Of a DNA stretch of 15,313 nt, positions 15,185 through 15,313 are shown piece after piece (the first letter of the stretch is position 1; every line of letters begins with the position of its first letter). Location: positions 1 through 15,313 of the forward strand of contig JBOFQB010000022.1 of the NCBI GenBank assembly GCA_051660685.1, read 5' to 3'. This DNA is from JAVBSX01 sp051660685 (lineage in GTDB: Bacteria > Planctomycetota > Planctomycetia > Pirellulales > Thermoguttaceae). The notes under the pieces were generated by a model that worked only from the letters and a program-made list of their open reading frames with translations, had not been told where the DNA came from and did no database searches. The position numbers were made by a program, and so were the translations under genes.

Positions 15185-15313
15185 TGTTGCATAACCTATC
15201 ATGGTCTTTCGGCGTTGAGGATGGCACAGACCAATTTCGTGCGTAACAGGTGTGTTGGACGGCGGTTACGATACGGATGCGACATGATCTTGAATACCTT
15301 GATCTTTGCGTTA
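15185..15313 (-). mobile_element. Left end of an insertion sequence, truncated by the window edge
   Basis: The bases at 15185-15198 abut the stop codon of a minus-strand transposase, as terminal inverted repeats often do in compact IS elements. The same 14 bases recur at 11368-11381. The other terminus and the target duplication are outside the window, so the exact outer boundary (about 15183-15185) is uncertain. Confidence 0.6.
15199..15312 (-). CDS. Transposase C-terminus (IS5-like DDE family, tentative), partial
   Basis: Thirty-seven codons are visible before TGA at 15199-15201: NAKIKVFKIMSHPYRNRR then PTHLLRTKLVCAILNAERP. The pattern of F-K-x, YRNRR, a short stretch, then a hydrophobic ending with ILN resembles the C-terminus of IS5-group DDE transposases (YRNRRxRxxLRxNLIxGIxN). 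The catalytic DDE residues lie beyond the window. The family assignment is from memory of that tail only. It is encoded against the adaptor gene, so any RND pump gene downstream of the adaptor would be separated from it by this element. Confidence 0.6.
   Translation of the reverse strand, partial: NAKIKVFKIMSHPYRNRRPTHLLRTKLVCAILNAERP

Noticed and set aside
1..15313. tRNA, rRNA or replication origin
   Set aside because: No cloverleaf with a TTCGANNC-like arm, no rRNA-like sequence and no DnaA-box cluster was seen by eye on either strand.

Overview
The window looks like chromosomal DNA of a planctomycete-like bacterium (Planctomycetota). This is a moderate-confidence inference with no marker gene to prove it. 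It rests on a DUF4912 protein with an N-terminal Rho-N/SAP-like domain, a very large two-block FtsX-type permease, a stand-alone sigma-54 gene, and intergenic DNA full of short GC-rich palindromes (forms such as AACCCCGACGGGGTT and CGCCCCAACGGGGCG, and nested hairpins of the GCAGGCATCCTGCCTGC type). Base composition appears moderate.

Layout. (1) 1-2676 is a wrecked Eco57I-like type IIG restriction-modification gene. Its 5' side is replaced by what folds like the last two domains (DV and DVI) of a group II intron. Its middle has lost the catalytic NPPY block, and at that point there are two and a half nested palindromic repeats and a change of reading frame. (2) 2731-3782 is an exported beta-propeller-like protein of unknown function behind a strong sigma-70-like promoter. 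(3) 3783-4235 is a palindrome-rich spacer. (4) 4236-5273 on the minus strand is an intact NrnA-type DHH/DHHA1 phosphoesterase, divergent from the next unit. Another nested palindrome lies in the divergent region. (5) 5469-7596 is a compact plus-strand unit: a doubtful 52-residue ORF, the DUF4912 protein and a VanZ-like membrane protein, closed by a rho-independent-type terminator at 7677-7702. (6) 7745-11329 is a 1194-residue FtsX-family ABC transporter permease without its ATPase nearby. (7) 11748-13274 is rpoN (sigma-54). (8) 13505-13694 is a dense cluster of six different small palindromes. (9) 13788-15071 is an HlyD-type efflux adaptor with a run of nine Gs near its start, followed by a G-tract-rich stretch. 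(10) 15185-15313 is the end of an insertion sequence with the C-terminus of a minus-strand transposase.

How the genes work together. DUF4912 and VanZ are spaced like a translationally coupled pair. The permease and the HlyD adaptor could both belong to envelope transport systems, but rpoN separates them and neither has its usual partner here (a MacB/LolD-like ATPase, an RND pump). I see no intact defence island and no clear new multi-gene system. The most unusual content is the triple damage to the R-M gene (intron, deletion, palindromes) and the two palindrome clusters, which share one repeat family.
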